This document shows, one piece after another, positions 11,270 to 20,764 of a stretch of 64,000 bases of DNA. Every line of letters starts with the position of its first letter. Position 1 is the stretch's first letter. The notes beneath the pieces were generated by a model. That model did no database searches. It was given only the letters and a program-made list of their open reading frames with translations, and was not told the origin of the DNA. Both the position numbers and the translations under genes were made by a program. This stretch comes from Aradus depressus (Eukaryota; Arthropoda; Insecta; Hemiptera; Aradidae). The DNA lies in contig OY759218.1 of the NCBI GenBank assembly GCA_963662175.1, positions 12,924,480-12,988,479 of the forward strand, read 5' to 3'.

Positions 11270-12037
11270 TCATGGAGTGCTCAGTCTCCCAGTTTCCTTA
11301 ATGAACCTAAGAATGCTCTCATAGTCCAATCTTCTAAAGTCTTCCTCTGCGATTGCATCTCTACCAAAGATGTGGAATCTTATTCGCACATATCCCGAGC
11401 AGATACCCAGGAAGTGTGCCGCCGTTTCATCTTCTTCCCCACATCTATCGCAGGTAGGACTGTCCCTGACTCCCACAGTGTGTAGATGTCTATTGAACGG
11501 ACCATGTCCTGTGAGAACTCCAGTCAGTTGCCTGAGCTCGTTCCTTTTGAGGTTTAGGATCTCGTCTTTCAGAACCCTGGACTCCCCTCCCAGGAACATC
11601 TTCGACTGCCTGCATGTGGCCTTGTCTCTCCAAGTACGCTCCAAAAGGTCCTTAGTCCATTCTTTGATTCGGGTTCGGTATGTCTCCCGAGATACTCCCA
11701 GCACCGGTTCTGGCCCCATGAAAGGTTTACTTGAACCTTCCTTGGCTAGTCGGTCCGCCTCTTCGTTTCCCTGGATCCCCGAATGTCCGGGAACCCAGTA
11801 GAGTCCAACCTTCTTGCGGTTTCCTAGGATGTTTAACTGATTTGCGCACTCTCTTACCAGCTTTGATTTGATTTCTGCGCTGGCAAGTGCTTGGAGTGCT
11901 TCTTGACTATCGGAGAAGATTTTCACCTCCTCCATGTCGCTGTTCAATACCTCTCTTCTGGACGCACATTCCAGGATGGCCATCACCTCCGCTTGAAATA
12001 CCCTAGCATGGGATCCCAGCGGGATGACGGCCTCCAC
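11270..12037 (-). pseudogene. Unit 6: open RNase H plus zinc-motif ORF adjoining the RT
   Basis: This is the copy attached to the RT, so it is the parent-like end of the array. The 255-codon frame is open, with QAEVMAILE, FSDSQEALQ, WVPGHSGIQGNEEADRL and CDRCGEEDETAAHFLGIC in order. Upstream a 55-bp tandem duplication (about 12096-12205), shared with unit 4, and the 25-bp duplication at 12293 disconnect it from the RT frame. Confidence 0.8.
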
Positions 12038-12095
12038 CTCCAGACTCGGGATGCATACACCCCCTCCCGTGAGTCCTGTGTCCTTCTGCCTAGAA

Positions 12096-12205
12096 CCGTC
12101 TGTAAAGCAAAATATATGCTTCCCAGTAACTTCTGTCGCTTCTTGCAGAACCGTCTGTAAAGCAAAATATATGCTTCCCAGTAACTTCTGTCGCTTCTTG
12201 CTGTG
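12096..12205. repeat. 55-bp tandem duplication within unit 6
   Basis: Same duplication as in unit 4, beginning AGAACCGTCTGTAAAGCAAA. Its presence in two non-adjacent units is a marker of exchange within the array. Confidence 0.9.
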
Positions 12206-12292
12206 CTCTCTCTCTACTCCTGATAGTTACTGCATACTTCCTATTTAGGTTGGTGCGCTGTACCATCTCATCTTTACTCCATTTAAATATGG

Positions 12293-12341
12293 GATCTATC
12301 TCACTTAATACCTCCTTGATCTATCTCACTTAATACCTCCG
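12293..12341. repeat. 25-bp tandem duplication in the LINE linker
   Basis: GATCTATCTCACTTAATACC is repeated back to back. The extra copy breaks the frame between the RT and the RNase H of the same element. Confidence 0.8.
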
Positions 12342-12389
12342 TGGGCGTTGTTCTCATAGCTCCGGTTGCTGCAAGGCATACTAGACGTA

Positions 12390-13664
12390 CTATCTTTTGA
12401 AGTTTACACTCTGTTGCGCCACCTTGTGCCACCAGCACACCGCAGCATAAGTGACTCGTGGTTTGATCACCGCCTCATATATCCAAACTACTGATTTAGG
12501 GCTAATACCCCATGTTCTCCCGATTGCTCTTCTGCACTGCCAGAATGCCCCAATAGATTTATTGTGGGTGGCCTGGATGTGTATTCTCCATGACAATGAA
12601 GTATCCAGGTGTATTCCCAGATATTTCACATTATCACTCAATTCCAGCTCTCGTCCGAACAGTTTGGGTCTAAAGAGACCCTCTTTCTTCCTCTTTCCGG
12701 TGAAGAGGACTAATTTCGTTTTGTTCGGACTAACGGTCAGTCCCTTATCTTCACACCATTCTCCTACAATATCTAGGGCTGCTTGCATCGCAGAGCAGAC
12801 AGTATCCAGGAACTTTCCTCTGATCAGGATGACTCCATCATCAGAGTAGGCCTGCATGTAATATCCCTCTCTGTTCAGTTTGCAGATAAGCTCGTCCACC
12901 ACCAGGCACCAAAGATGAGGTGACAGACACCCTCCTTGCGGACTGCCCTTGGTGGCGTTTACCTCCGCTATGGCGCTGCCATGTTTGGCAATCACTCTTC
13001 TTGTTGCTAACAGGTTGCTGATCCATCTAGTGATGGTCGGTTTTACCTGACCTTTCTGTAGGGCCTCTTCAATACTATGAAAGGATATGCTGTCAAATGC
13101 CCCCTCGATATCGAAGAAGCATCCGAGAGCGTACTCTTTGTGCTCGATGGTTTCCTCAATCCTACCTACTAGGCTGTGAAGGGCTGTAGTTGTTGATCTA
13201 CCCTTCAGAGCATGTTGGCTTCTGTGTAGGGTTTTTCCTACCTTGCCCTCTTCCATGATGTACTTATCCACCAGCTTCTCCGTCCCTTTCAAAAGAAATG
13301 ACGATAGGCTGATCATCCTGTATGATTTTGGCTGCATGTAGTCTGCCTTCCCTGGTTTGGGTATAAACACTGCTCTGACTTCTCTCCATTTCTTAGGTAT
13401 GTATCCTGTAGAAATGCTCATTCTCATTAACTCGCTCCATAGTTGTCCTAATCTTCCCCAACTTCTTTGAAGAATTATGGGTGTAAGTCCATCTGGTCCT
13501 GCTGATTTGAACGGTCCAAATGAGCTTATAGCCCATTTAGCCGCTCGTTCACTAATTATTACCCTAGCCATTGTTTGGTCTTGCCTATTGCTCGACCTCT
13601 CTGTATCCTCCTCTCTTTGTCTCTCCCAGGTCGCACCTGGTAGGTGTGACCTTAGTCTACGGAG
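12390..13664 (-). pseudogene. LINE reverse transcriptase domain
   Basis: The open frame (first Met at 13571, with in-frame sequence extending back to about 13664) holds the standard LINE RT blocks in order: SAGPDGLTPIIL (GPDG), PKPGKADYMQPKSYRMISL (P.S.R.I.L), FFDIEGAFDSISF (catalytic Asp in FDIEGAFD), GSPQGGCLSPHLW, the active-site box YSDDGVIL (a Y-S-D-D form of YADD), NKTKLVLF and VKYLGIHLD. These indicate an enzyme fold that primes on nicked chromosomal DNA in the nucleus. The frame ends early at 12390 because of a one-base slip; the downstream frame continues with VRLVCLAATGAMRTTP, the usual segment between LINE RT and RNase H. The N-terminal endonuclease is missing. Confidence 0.85.
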
Positions 13665-13944
13665 GTAAAGGAAAGACTTAATCTGAAACTAGGAATATAC
13701 GCACTAGAAGGGAAGAAGGGAGTTCGAAGAAAATTCAACAAGGGGGAAATGGAATGACTCATTGCTCTCGGAAAGAGAAAACAAGAACCGTGTTTAAAAC
13801 CCTTTTCTATAATGTTCGTATTTTTCATCCGTTCAAAACTCATACTGTTTTACCCAATTATATATGTATGTGCGTATGTACACACATATTATATCGTTAT
13901 AACCGGAATGAAAAAAACAACTTTTTCTTATGTTTTATTTGTTA
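13665..13944. other. No gene seen
   Basis: AT-rich flank of the LINE with no convincing frame. An ATCGTTATAACCGGAATG string near 13890 resembles the pogo-like end at 4914 but has no terminus. Confidence 0.4.
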
Positions 13945-14300
13945 TTTTTCAATTTTGCCTTTAAGAATATACTACATGTGAAATTCCATGACAATCCGAC
14001 CATTCGTTATTTACCTAGCACTACATTTATACTTAAGCCCCTCACAACCCCCCCCCCCCCTCCCCCCCCATTCAAAATTTAGGGAAGCCACATAGCCTAT
14101 TTTTCAATTTGGTCTTTAAGAATATACTACATGTAAAATTCCATGACAATCCGACCATCCGTTATTTAGCTAGCACTATATTAATACTTAGGCCCCTCAC
14201 GTCCCCCCCGCCCCCCATTCAAAATTTAGGAACGCCACATAGCTTATTTTTCAATTTGGCCTTTAAGAATATACTACTACATTTGAAATTCTATGACAAT
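13945..14300. repeat. Tandem repeat of about 150 bp, 2.4 copies
   Basis: TTTCAATTTGGCCTTTAAGA-type starts occur at about 13945, 14099 and 14247 (periods 154 and 148 bp). Each unit ends with CATTCAAAATTTAGG and includes a C-tract of variable length. It is non-coding. Confidence 0.8.
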
Positions 14301-14727
14301 CCGACCCCCCTCACAATCCCAGCTGTCAAAACGCTGTCAACAAGGCTCCAATTTTCAAAAAAAAAGCCTTTTTATATGTTTTCGCGGTCACTGAGCTCAA
14401 ATTTCGGGTCGAAATTCAATTTCAACACATCACAGCTGTCAACAAAAATGTATTTAGCAAATTATGATAAACTTTTTTAATCAATAATTAATTATACACT
14501 TAAAATTTATAATATTAATATATTTTAACAACAAATTAATTTAAATTTGTAAACTCAAAAAAAACATTCTTAATTTAAATTCCGATCAAAAAAAAAAATG
14601 TAAACTGAATAAAGATTTATTCTGAGTCTAGAATATTATGGTTGTTTATGTGTAAATAAAGTTTTAAATTTAGCGCCTTCATTAGTTGAACTATATATAT
14701 ATATATATGGAATGTTAACTGTTTGTT
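14301..14727. other. No gene seen; TA microsatellite
   Basis: Very AT-rich sequence with an (AT)n tract at about 14690-14708. No coding or RNA signal is visible. Confidence 0.5.
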
Positions 14728-14886
14728 GGTGCTAAAGAGCTGGAAAAGTCGGATTCCAAGTTCGTAGCATTCTACCGAATGACGAAAGAATCATTCCTAC
14801 ACTTGATTGGCATTGTTTCTCCATCCATAAGACAGAGGAACACACAAATTCGGGAATGTGTGAGTGCAGAAGAGTGTATTCACTAG
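14728..14886 (+). pseudogene. PIF/Harbinger-type transposase N-terminal fragment
   Basis: The plus-strand frame of 53 codons reads FVAFYRMTKESFLHLIGIVS, then SIRQRNTQIRECVSAEECIH, then a stop. This matches the start of PIF/Harbinger transposases, where an FRMSxxTFxxLLxxIxP segment is followed by R.(AI)(IS).EE(R/K). The DDE catalytic core, which would lie downstream, is absent; a foldback-like segment begins just at the stop. Harbinger elements cut and paste DNA at TWA targets, which fits the TAA-flanked MITEs elsewhere in this window. I infer a remnant of an autonomous relative. Confidence 0.6.
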
Positions 14887-15070
14887 TCATTGCGAGGCGA
14901 CGCAGGAGACTCAAGGGACCTTCCTAGCAGGTCGCTTGAAACTGGTAGGATACGCGTCTCCTGGGAGTGGCGTCGTTTGTGTCTCCCCACCACTCAACAT
15001 AGGAAGTGACTTCTAAGATACCCTCAAGATACTTGAGTATCGGTCGCGTCGCTTCGGAATTGCCTAATGT
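14884..15070. mobile_element. Possible MITE inserted in the Harbinger fragment
   Basis: The left side TAGTCATTGCGAGGCGACGC and, on the opposite strand, the right side TAGGCAATTCCGAAGCGACG form an imperfect inverted pair about 160 bp apart. The interior is GC-richer than the flanks. The ends are not clean enough to call a target duplication. Confidence 0.35.
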
Positions 15071-16130
15071 GAGGTTGGCCTAAGTGGTTTCGGTAGAAAA
15101 TTTTTTGGAATCCCTGACATAACCGAAAAGATCCCTTATTTCAATACAAATCTAATTTTCTACATATTCTTGGCATTTTTTTTTTTTTTTGCCTCGGCAG
15201 ACACCACACTAGCCATTGCTATTCTTAAACTACACTATAAAAGATAATTCTGCTAAAGACGGGATACTGGAGGGAGGAGCCCAGACAGAGGGCCCAAGCA
15301 AGCGGCCCCAGCCAAGCCGGGGGACAGCCGGAGGCACCGCCGGACCACATCACCCAAAACAATATACATACATAGTGCCAACCAGTGACTGGAGTGGAGG
15401 CTCCTGAAGGAAGGTCTGCATGTAGTGCCGGCCGTCCAGACCTTCTAACGTCGTAAAAAACGGAAAAATGCAGTTTTTCGAGGAGATGCAGTGCTCGAAA
15501 AAATCGAAAAAAATATCTTACTGTAGAACTCATTGCGAACTTCAATATTTCGAAGAAAAAAACTTGGGAGTCCTCGGCACTTTTGGAGTATTTTTTCGAT
15601 TTTTATTCTGTTTTATTTTTTTTAGAGGGTAAGGGGGGAGCCGAAAGAATTTCCCTGAAAAGCCCTCACAAACACCTATTCTCCTGAATTTTTTCAAAAT
15701 TTTTCGTCAACTAGGTCGTTCTAAAAAAAAATAAATCGGAAAAAGGTCATTTCCCCCCCCCCCCCCCCCCCCCCCCCCCTGGAGGGGCGGGGGACTCGCC
15801 CGACCCACAAGTCGTGCCAAACTCATTTTTTGCCCCCAAAAAACCTATCTCAACTGTTTTTTCTAGAATTCGAAGATGGGGGCATTTTGCCTATCTTAAT
15901 GGGGGATATGGTTTCAATAGAACTATCCATTAGATCAAGGCCGATAGCCTTATTGTTTTTACTTTTGTCTATGCTAGCGAGAAGTTAATAATAATAATAA
16001 TTTATTTCCGTTAAACCAATACATGTAATAGGAAAATTAAAGGATATATCGATAGCACTATCGACTATCACCCATCCCTATAAACTAGATTATTATTAAA
16101 TTATACACCAGAATCTCATTGGTAGAGAAA
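15071..16130. other. No gene seen; GC-rich patch and 27-bp poly-C
   Basis: A GC-rich patch at 15250-15430 might be old LINE 5' or UTR sequence but has no recognisable frame. A pure C run of 27 bases lies at 15753-15779. The rest is AT-rich. Confidence 0.5.
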
Positions 16131-16352
16131 TCAAGTTTGTAAGACTTTGCAGTTCTTGTGCTGTTTAAATCTATCAGAATATGTATCGTTAGATGAAACT
16201 TTGAGATAAAATTCAGCTAGAAGTTCAGCAACGTCGGCAGGCACTGTGTAGACGCGCCCTCCTGAAATAAGTACTGGGTTCTGGAATGGTTTGTGTCGAC
16301 CACTGATTGCTCTAACTTTATTCCCGACCTCTTTCGGTGTACTGTGAACATT
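16131..16352 (-). pseudogene. LINE pre-RT linker fragment
   Basis: The minus-strand frame VNVHSTPKEVGNKVRAISGR followed by PFQNPVLISGGRVYTVPADV ends with YSDRFKQHKN. This is the characteristic region just before the RT of Jockey- and I-like LINEs (xVWxKVRxIxG ... ILxxxG.xxT.P..xA...). It ends in a TGA and has no neighbouring RT, so it is a short fragment from an APE-type LINE. Confidence 0.6.
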
Positions 16353-17299
16353 AACCCTCGGGTGGGCGCGGCCCGAACGTTACTTGAACGAGCGGGGGGA
16401 CCACATAATAATAGATTTTTTTTAAGAACACAACTTTTACTTTAGTAAAGTAGTTTTTAAGGAACACAAATAAATTTTTTTTTAAATAAAACTAGAAACA
16501 TTTATCACTAATAGTAATTTATTAAATAAAAGTAAATTGTAATCAAAGCATATTTCTGGCCTTATTGGAAGCAAAATTTTCTATAGAACGTTTTGTCAAT
16601 AGAATTCAATAGATCACATTCGATAGATAATAACGAAAGACCCATCAGTCTCTCTACTTAAAGCCGTCTCTACAATCATATCTGATTCAGTTTTGTACAA
16701 TTTATTGATGGTGATATCGATTTGGAGAATATTTACTATTCTTTGATCTGGTATGCTGTATTATAAAATATTTTATGGCAATTGTTAAACTGTAATTATA
16801 TTTATTTTGTCTCTTTGAAATGTCGTAGGTTCTGTCAGAATTTTAGTTAGTTTTTCTAAAAAAATTTCGATGGAAGACCAAATATCAAATCCTGGTTATG
16901 ATGATACTGACGAAGAAGTGCACATATAAGGGGCCATTCATAAATTACGTAAGGCTTTTTTAAAGCTAAATTGACCCCTCCCCCCCCCCCCCCCACCCCA
17001 AAGCAAAGACGTGGCAAAGACGACTGCTTTCTCCATCGCACTTCTCGCCCATGTCCCGTCTTCCTGTCTGATTGGTGAAGAGTGGATCTTCGGTCTTATG
17101 AGTCCTTTCGTACATTTCCAGAGTGAGTAGTCTGTATCCTTCTGCGCTCTTAGGTTGCTTAAAAATTTTCCAATCCCGTTACTTTTAGTTTTTTAAATAA
17201 TTAATTGAGTTCATTGCCAAGTGAGTTCAGTGCTCTTTTATATTCAGGAGTAAGAATTCTTTGCCAGTTTTTCCGTGGTTTTTTCTCTCACTTCTGGAG
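16353..17299. other. No gene seen; possible DNA transposon end
   Basis: At about 16930 the string GGGGCCATTCATAAATTACG directly follows TATAA. This resembles the terminus of a widespread insect DNA transposon or MITE. A C-tract follows at 16980-16995. No opposite end was found. The remainder is AT-rich. Confidence 0.35.
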
Positions 17300-17830
17300 G
17301 AGGCTTGATTATTCTTTGTTTCGGTTTTCTGGGGAGCGCTTTCCTATGCTGATTTTTTTTATATCAGTGTTAAGCCTCTCTACTTCTTCATCAAACTGAT
17401 ATTTGTTATTCAATGGGACTTGAAGGTTTATTTTTTCATCAAGTAGCTGTCTGAATAGGATCCAGTTCGTCTTGTTACTCGATAGTCGGGGCAGATTTGA
17501 CTGTGTAAATACCTCCTCTTTAACAGTCATGACAACCGGTGAATGGTCGGATGAAAGATCCTCACTATTTTTAACTTCCATGTACCTTCTGGATATCCCT
17601 TTTACAGCATAAATGTCAATCACCTCTTGCCAGGTTTTCAAACTGCCGTCCCTCTAGGATCAGTCGCAAACCAGGTGGCCGCCTACTATAGGTCAGACGC
17701 TCCTGGAATTTCCATGCTAGTTTTGGTCCGCCCCAGGTATTTTATTTCCCTAGATCGCTACATATTGTCGAGCATTCCCCTATCCGCCACCTGGGGAGGC
17801 TTCCGTTGGGGGACTAGGTAACCCCACACG
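17300..17830 (-). pseudogene. Jockey-like LINE endonuclease 3' part
   Basis: The frame at 17641-17309 contains SSDHSPVVMTV, the SDHxP motif that closes the AP-endonuclease domain of LINEs, followed by a LPRLSSNKTNWILFRQLLDE segment typical of the post-endonuclease linker (..NWxxF...L). Upstream sequence to about 17830 reads as collinear but frame-broken endonuclease. The fragment stops before the RT. It is non-functional. Confidence 0.65.
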
Positions 17831-18155
17831 GGTTATTGACAACACCGTTGGGAAATTCAAGATGTTTTGAACATTAGAATTTCTGTAGAACATTTCCAGA
17901 CTAATCGAAGATGACTCGTTGGCACGTCCACACTGGAATAAGACAAACATTGTTTGTCGAACATTTGCTCAGTGTGGACCCGGCTTTAAACACCCCCTTA
18001 AATAAAACAATCTTGGTTTGTCATGTTTAATGCTATTAAGACTATGGAAACATTGTTAAAGGCTCTGAAAGGACTGAGATAAGAAGAATATACAAATCAA
18101 AACATAAGTGCTGGCGTCACAACAGTAATGGTTATAATATAACCTATAATAGGTT
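17831..18155. other. Foldback (MITE-like) remnant and unannotated sequence
   Basis: GTCCACACTGGAATAAGACA near 17925 and, on the other strand, GTCCACACTGAGCAAATG near 17985 form an inverted pair around a GACAAACATTGTTTGTC palindrome. This looks like a compact MITE, but no target duplication is clear. Confidence 0.4.
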
Positions 18156-18616
18156 ATGAAAAGGCGAAAGATTTATTCGTTTTCAAATAAAACGATACCA
18201 TTTGCCTCCAAATTAAAAATCATTAATGCCGTATCACGCTCAGTCCTGTGCTATGGGGCTCAAATCTGGGGATATCGGATGTACAGTAATATTGAAAGAA
18301 CCTTCAAATTATCTATTAAAAAATTTTTAAAGCTGCCCAGAAACACACCAGATTTCTTCTAATTCTAAGTTTTAGTGATATATAAACAGCAAGTTTTTTT
18401 ATTTTTTTATTTTTTGTTAGTTTTTTTTTAAAGGATCATTTAGGTTAATTTTGTAAATTACTGCATTTGTATTTGTATTTGAATTATATGTGTGAGTAGA
18501 AATAGAAGAGATAACCCCTCAGACGGTCAATTTGACCATGAGTATTGTCAGTCAATATTATTATTATTATAAATGTACATTTGTAAAAAGAAAAATAAAT
18601 AAAGACTATTATTATT
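18156..18616 (+). mobile_element. 5'-truncated, internally deleted copy of the 31-35 kb LINE
   Basis: The frame MKRRKIYSFSNKTIPFASK...RMYSNIERTFKLSIKKFLKL matches residues of the minus-strand LINE around 32411-32500, including SVLCYGAQIWGYRMYSNIER. After the stop, the sequence jumps to the same 3'UTR as at 30943-31535 (for example CCTCAGACGGTCAATTTGAC) and ends with TATTATTATTATAATA. It is therefore a copy in opposite orientation, with the 5' part and about 800 bp of the C-terminal region missing. Confidence 0.8.
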
Positions 18617-19430
18617 ATAATAGGTTATGATATTTATTATAAATATCAGGTGTCTTATATAAAAATATATATATATATATATATATATATAAACAGAGCT
18701 CCTTGAGTTCATTTATTTTGGACTTCAATGCATCTATTATTTTGACTAATGAGGTATTTGAGTTGGGGCCATTATGTGACGCGCTGAGACGAACGTTAAT
18801 AATTAGAGAGCGAGAGAGTTAGAAAGAGAAAGAGCGTGCGCACGCACACGCCGGCTCGAAAGCCTAAGCAACAGATGCAGAGCCTTCCACCCCCACCACA
18901 CCACACATCAAACCAATCAGGATAAATCCTTAATGATTTTGTATTTATTTTTTTTCATGTTTTTTTTTTTATAACACTTTATTAAATAAGTCACACAGAA
19001 CAGTGTTTACTATATACATAGTTTTTTAAATATTAAATTAATACATGTTTATGAGAACATAAAGTATGAATTTCTGGCAACACTGGTCGTGATGATGGTT
19101 ACAATTGTGTTTTTGATATTACATGCGGGATGTATCACCCTACGATGACACTTGTCACAGAAAATGACTGGTTTATCATCAATCGACTTAGAACAAGTCA
19201 CACACACGAGTATCAATCACAGACATTTTTGAACAGAAAAAAAGAAAATAAATCTAATAAAATACAAAAAAAAAACTCAAAAAAAGAAGCTATGTTAACC
19301 AGAATGAAGGTTGAGCGCCCAGAAAGAGGATTAGAGTAATAGCTTTATTTATACGCGAAAAATGTGATAGTTAATTTAGTATACAAACTGCGCTACACAC
19401 TTTAGAGTTAATAAATGAACTTATAGCAAA
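18617..19430. other. No gene seen; TA microsatellite
   Basis: A (TA)n run lies at about 18662-18690 and a GAGA/GCGC-rich patch at 18800-18860. If the AK9-like gene ends at 19434, this would include its 3'UTR, but no clear AATAAA site stands out. The sequence is otherwise AT-rich. Confidence 0.4.
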
Positions 19431-19468
19431 ATTAATTAATAAGCATTTGAATTAATAAAATAATGTAC

Positions 19469-19663
19469 TTATCAAGATCCATCACAGGTTCTTTGTTTTT
19501 ATAAAGAAATTCTTGCGTTAACTTCAAATATTTTGCACTATACGGAACGTGATTCGTGCTTAAAAAAATTACAATATGTGGATTAAAATGTCCTTGGGCT
19601 AGTTTGAGTAATATGTTCTCTGTTGGTACCAGTCCTAAAATCACACTGCCGTGTGTGCCAGAT
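19469..19663 (-). CDS. AK9: AK9-like gene, exon 15 (last one seen)
   Basis: The acceptor T9AG (19665-19664) leads into KSGTHGSVILGLVPTENILL, continuing the frame of exon 14 in phase. The peptide then reads FNPHIVIFLSTNHVPYSAKY. In adenylate kinases the NMP-binding signature DGFPRT is followed by ...PDxVIFL. Here the matching place reads LGLVPT, so the catalytic Asp-Gly is missing while the following strand (PHIVIFL) is kept. The 3' end is uncertain: a weak GTACAT donor would end the exon at 19469, or translation may read on for 11 residues to a TAA at 19434-19432 and end the protein. Confidence 0.65.
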
Positions 19664-19784
19664 CTAAAAAAAAATATATTAATCCAAAACAAAATATTGC
19701 TGAAATCAAAATAGTGGTGCGTTAAATTATGAATCAAATTAGTATTTTGTTAAATTTTTAGGATGATTATTATATAAGCATCCA

Positions 19785-20152
19785 GTGCTCTTATCCCTTC
19801 CCAGTTAGCTCTACTTCGGGAGCCCAACTTCTTCCTACCCAAGATTAATTAGAGTAGGGGGGGTCTTTAACGAGCATCTCACATCGCACAGGCTCGGGAC
19901 CGCCATTTACGTCCCATCCGAAGGACGGCGTGCTCAAGTATTTGTTACCTCCCAGATAAAAAAACCTAAGGCCTTGTACTCACTTGTATACAAAGTCGAG
20001 CGATTGTCTAAAGACATGTCGAGCGATTGTGTATAGCCATTGACTGTCTACATAACAAAAAACCTCGACTTTGTATACAAGTGTGTACAAGGTCTAAGGG
20101 TCTCGCTCTTGAGTTCAGTAGGCAAGCACGCTACCCCTGAGCTACTGGCGCC
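19785..20152 (-). mobile_element. tRNA-derived SINE split by a MITE
   Basis: The minus strand starts GGCGCCAGTAGCTCAGGGGT, with a pol III A-box-like TAGCTCAGGGGTAG at 20144-20129. After the MITE insertion at 20094-19970 it continues with GTCCTTCGGATGGGACGTAA, a central segment I recognise from animal SINEs, and ends with GGGAAGGGATAAGAGCACTG plus GATGCTTA. The B box is not clean. The 3' end matches the 3'UTR hairpin of the RNase H LINE at 5343-5372. It sits in intron 14 of the AK9-like gene. Confidence 0.7.
19970..20094. mobile_element. 125-bp MITE with TAA target duplication
   Basis: The left end GGCCTTGTACTCACTTGTAT and the reverse complement of the right end GACCTTGTACACACTTGTAT match over about 30 bp. 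The element is bounded by TAA on both sides (19967-19969 and 20095-20097). The 3-bp TAA duplication and GG-rich start fit PIF/Harbinger MITEs. It lies inside the SINE, so it is younger than that copy. Confidence 0.8.
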
Positions 20153-20459
20153 CTCTAGGGCAAATATCACTCATTAGAAAAAAACAGTTTGAAGACGAGA
20201 GGTTGGAACAGTATGGGACTGAGGTTGTCCAAGAGACCATTCTTTCTACATCATTTATGTTATGACATTGTAAAAATATAATAGTTTGGAAGGTGAAAAT
20301 AGGCCAGATCCCGAAAGGGTAGCACTTTAGTCTGTTCCATAAACACCCGCTTACAAAAACATCCGAGCGTACAGTGATCATTTTGAAAGAGGTTAGTACA
20401 GCATTGACTGACCCTCTAGGAAGATTTCACCTACTATACATATACAAAGTAAAAAATAC

Positions 20460-20631
20460 TTAGGGGAGGAGAGGGCCTGTTGTAAAATTCTCCAAACAAC
20501 TTGATCAGGTAGTGGTTCCTCTGTGATGGACTCTGAAAGCGATGTCCAAGGCATGTAAAACTTTACATATTCTATTTCATCAGGAAATGATATAAATTGC
20601 AAATTGTAAGCATCGACAAGAGCTTTCCCAA
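20460..20631 (-). CDS. AK9: AK9-like gene, exon 14
   Basis: The acceptor TTTTTTTCAG precedes IGKALVDAYNLQFISFPDEI, and the exon runs to ...ILQQALSSP with donor GTATTT (20459-20454). It completes the second kinase unit: GKAL.DAYNLQFIS corresponds to the first helix and strand after the P-loop in adenylate kinases, and the VVWRILQQALSS segment to the following helix. The first codon is split with exon 13 (phase 1) and the last with exon 15 (phase 2). No frame breaks are seen. Confidence 0.8.
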
Positions 20632-20764
20632 CTGAAAAAAATAAATAAATAAGAATATATTAACTGCGATACCAGCATTGCCGTAGAAGAAGAAAAACAT
20701 TTTTATTTGAACCAGTAGTAAACATGTACTATACACAAATGAAACATGAAAATTAAAATTAAAA

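Larger units (their letters stand above)
5221..12246 (-). repeat. Six-unit tandem array of a LINE 3' end (1153-bp unit)
   Basis: Unit starts fall at 5221, 6374, 7527, 8680, 9888 and 11040; lengths are 1153, 1153, 1153, 1208, 1152 and 1207 bp. Each unit carries RNase H, the zinc motif and the 3'UTR, and each internal junction joins the element's 3' end (minus strand ...GCAAGCAAACT) to AAAATAGGAAGTATGCAG in the RT-RNase H linker. The outer 3' end at 5217 runs into unrelated DNA. The 12246 end continues into the parent RT. Units 1-3 share an in-frame TGA; units 4 and 6 share a 55-bp internal duplication; unit 5 has a one-base deletion. This mosaic suggests unequal exchange rather than independent insertions. 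Confidence 0.9.
5217..13664 (-). mobile_element. RNase H-bearing LINE with six tandem copies of its 3' part
   Basis: A non-LTR retrotransposon on the minus strand. Reading 5' to 3' it has a reverse transcriptase (13664-12390), a linker, an RNase H domain, a C-terminal CCHC-type zinc motif and a 3'UTR. The combination of LINE RT plus RNase H points to the I superfamily (I, LOA, R1, Outcast and relatives). It is 5'-truncated at about 13664, so ORF1 and the endonuclease are absent. The RNase H, zinc motif and 3'UTR are present six times head-to-tail (unit boundaries at 5221, 6374, 7527, 8680, 9888, 11040 and 12246). A frameshift at about 12395 and a 25-bp duplication at 12293-12341 separate the RT from the RNase H in the terminal copy, so the element is dead. 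Confidence 0.85.

Noticed and set aside
5260..12248. Plus-strand open frames of 80-143 codons repeated at 1153-bp intervals
   Set aside because: They are shadows opposite the RNase H/zinc-motif frame, which has recognisable motifs on the minus strand.
20129..20152. A functional tRNA gene on the minus strand
   Set aside because: The A box is good, but there is no B box or acceptor pairing within 75 bp and the sequence continues as a SINE body.
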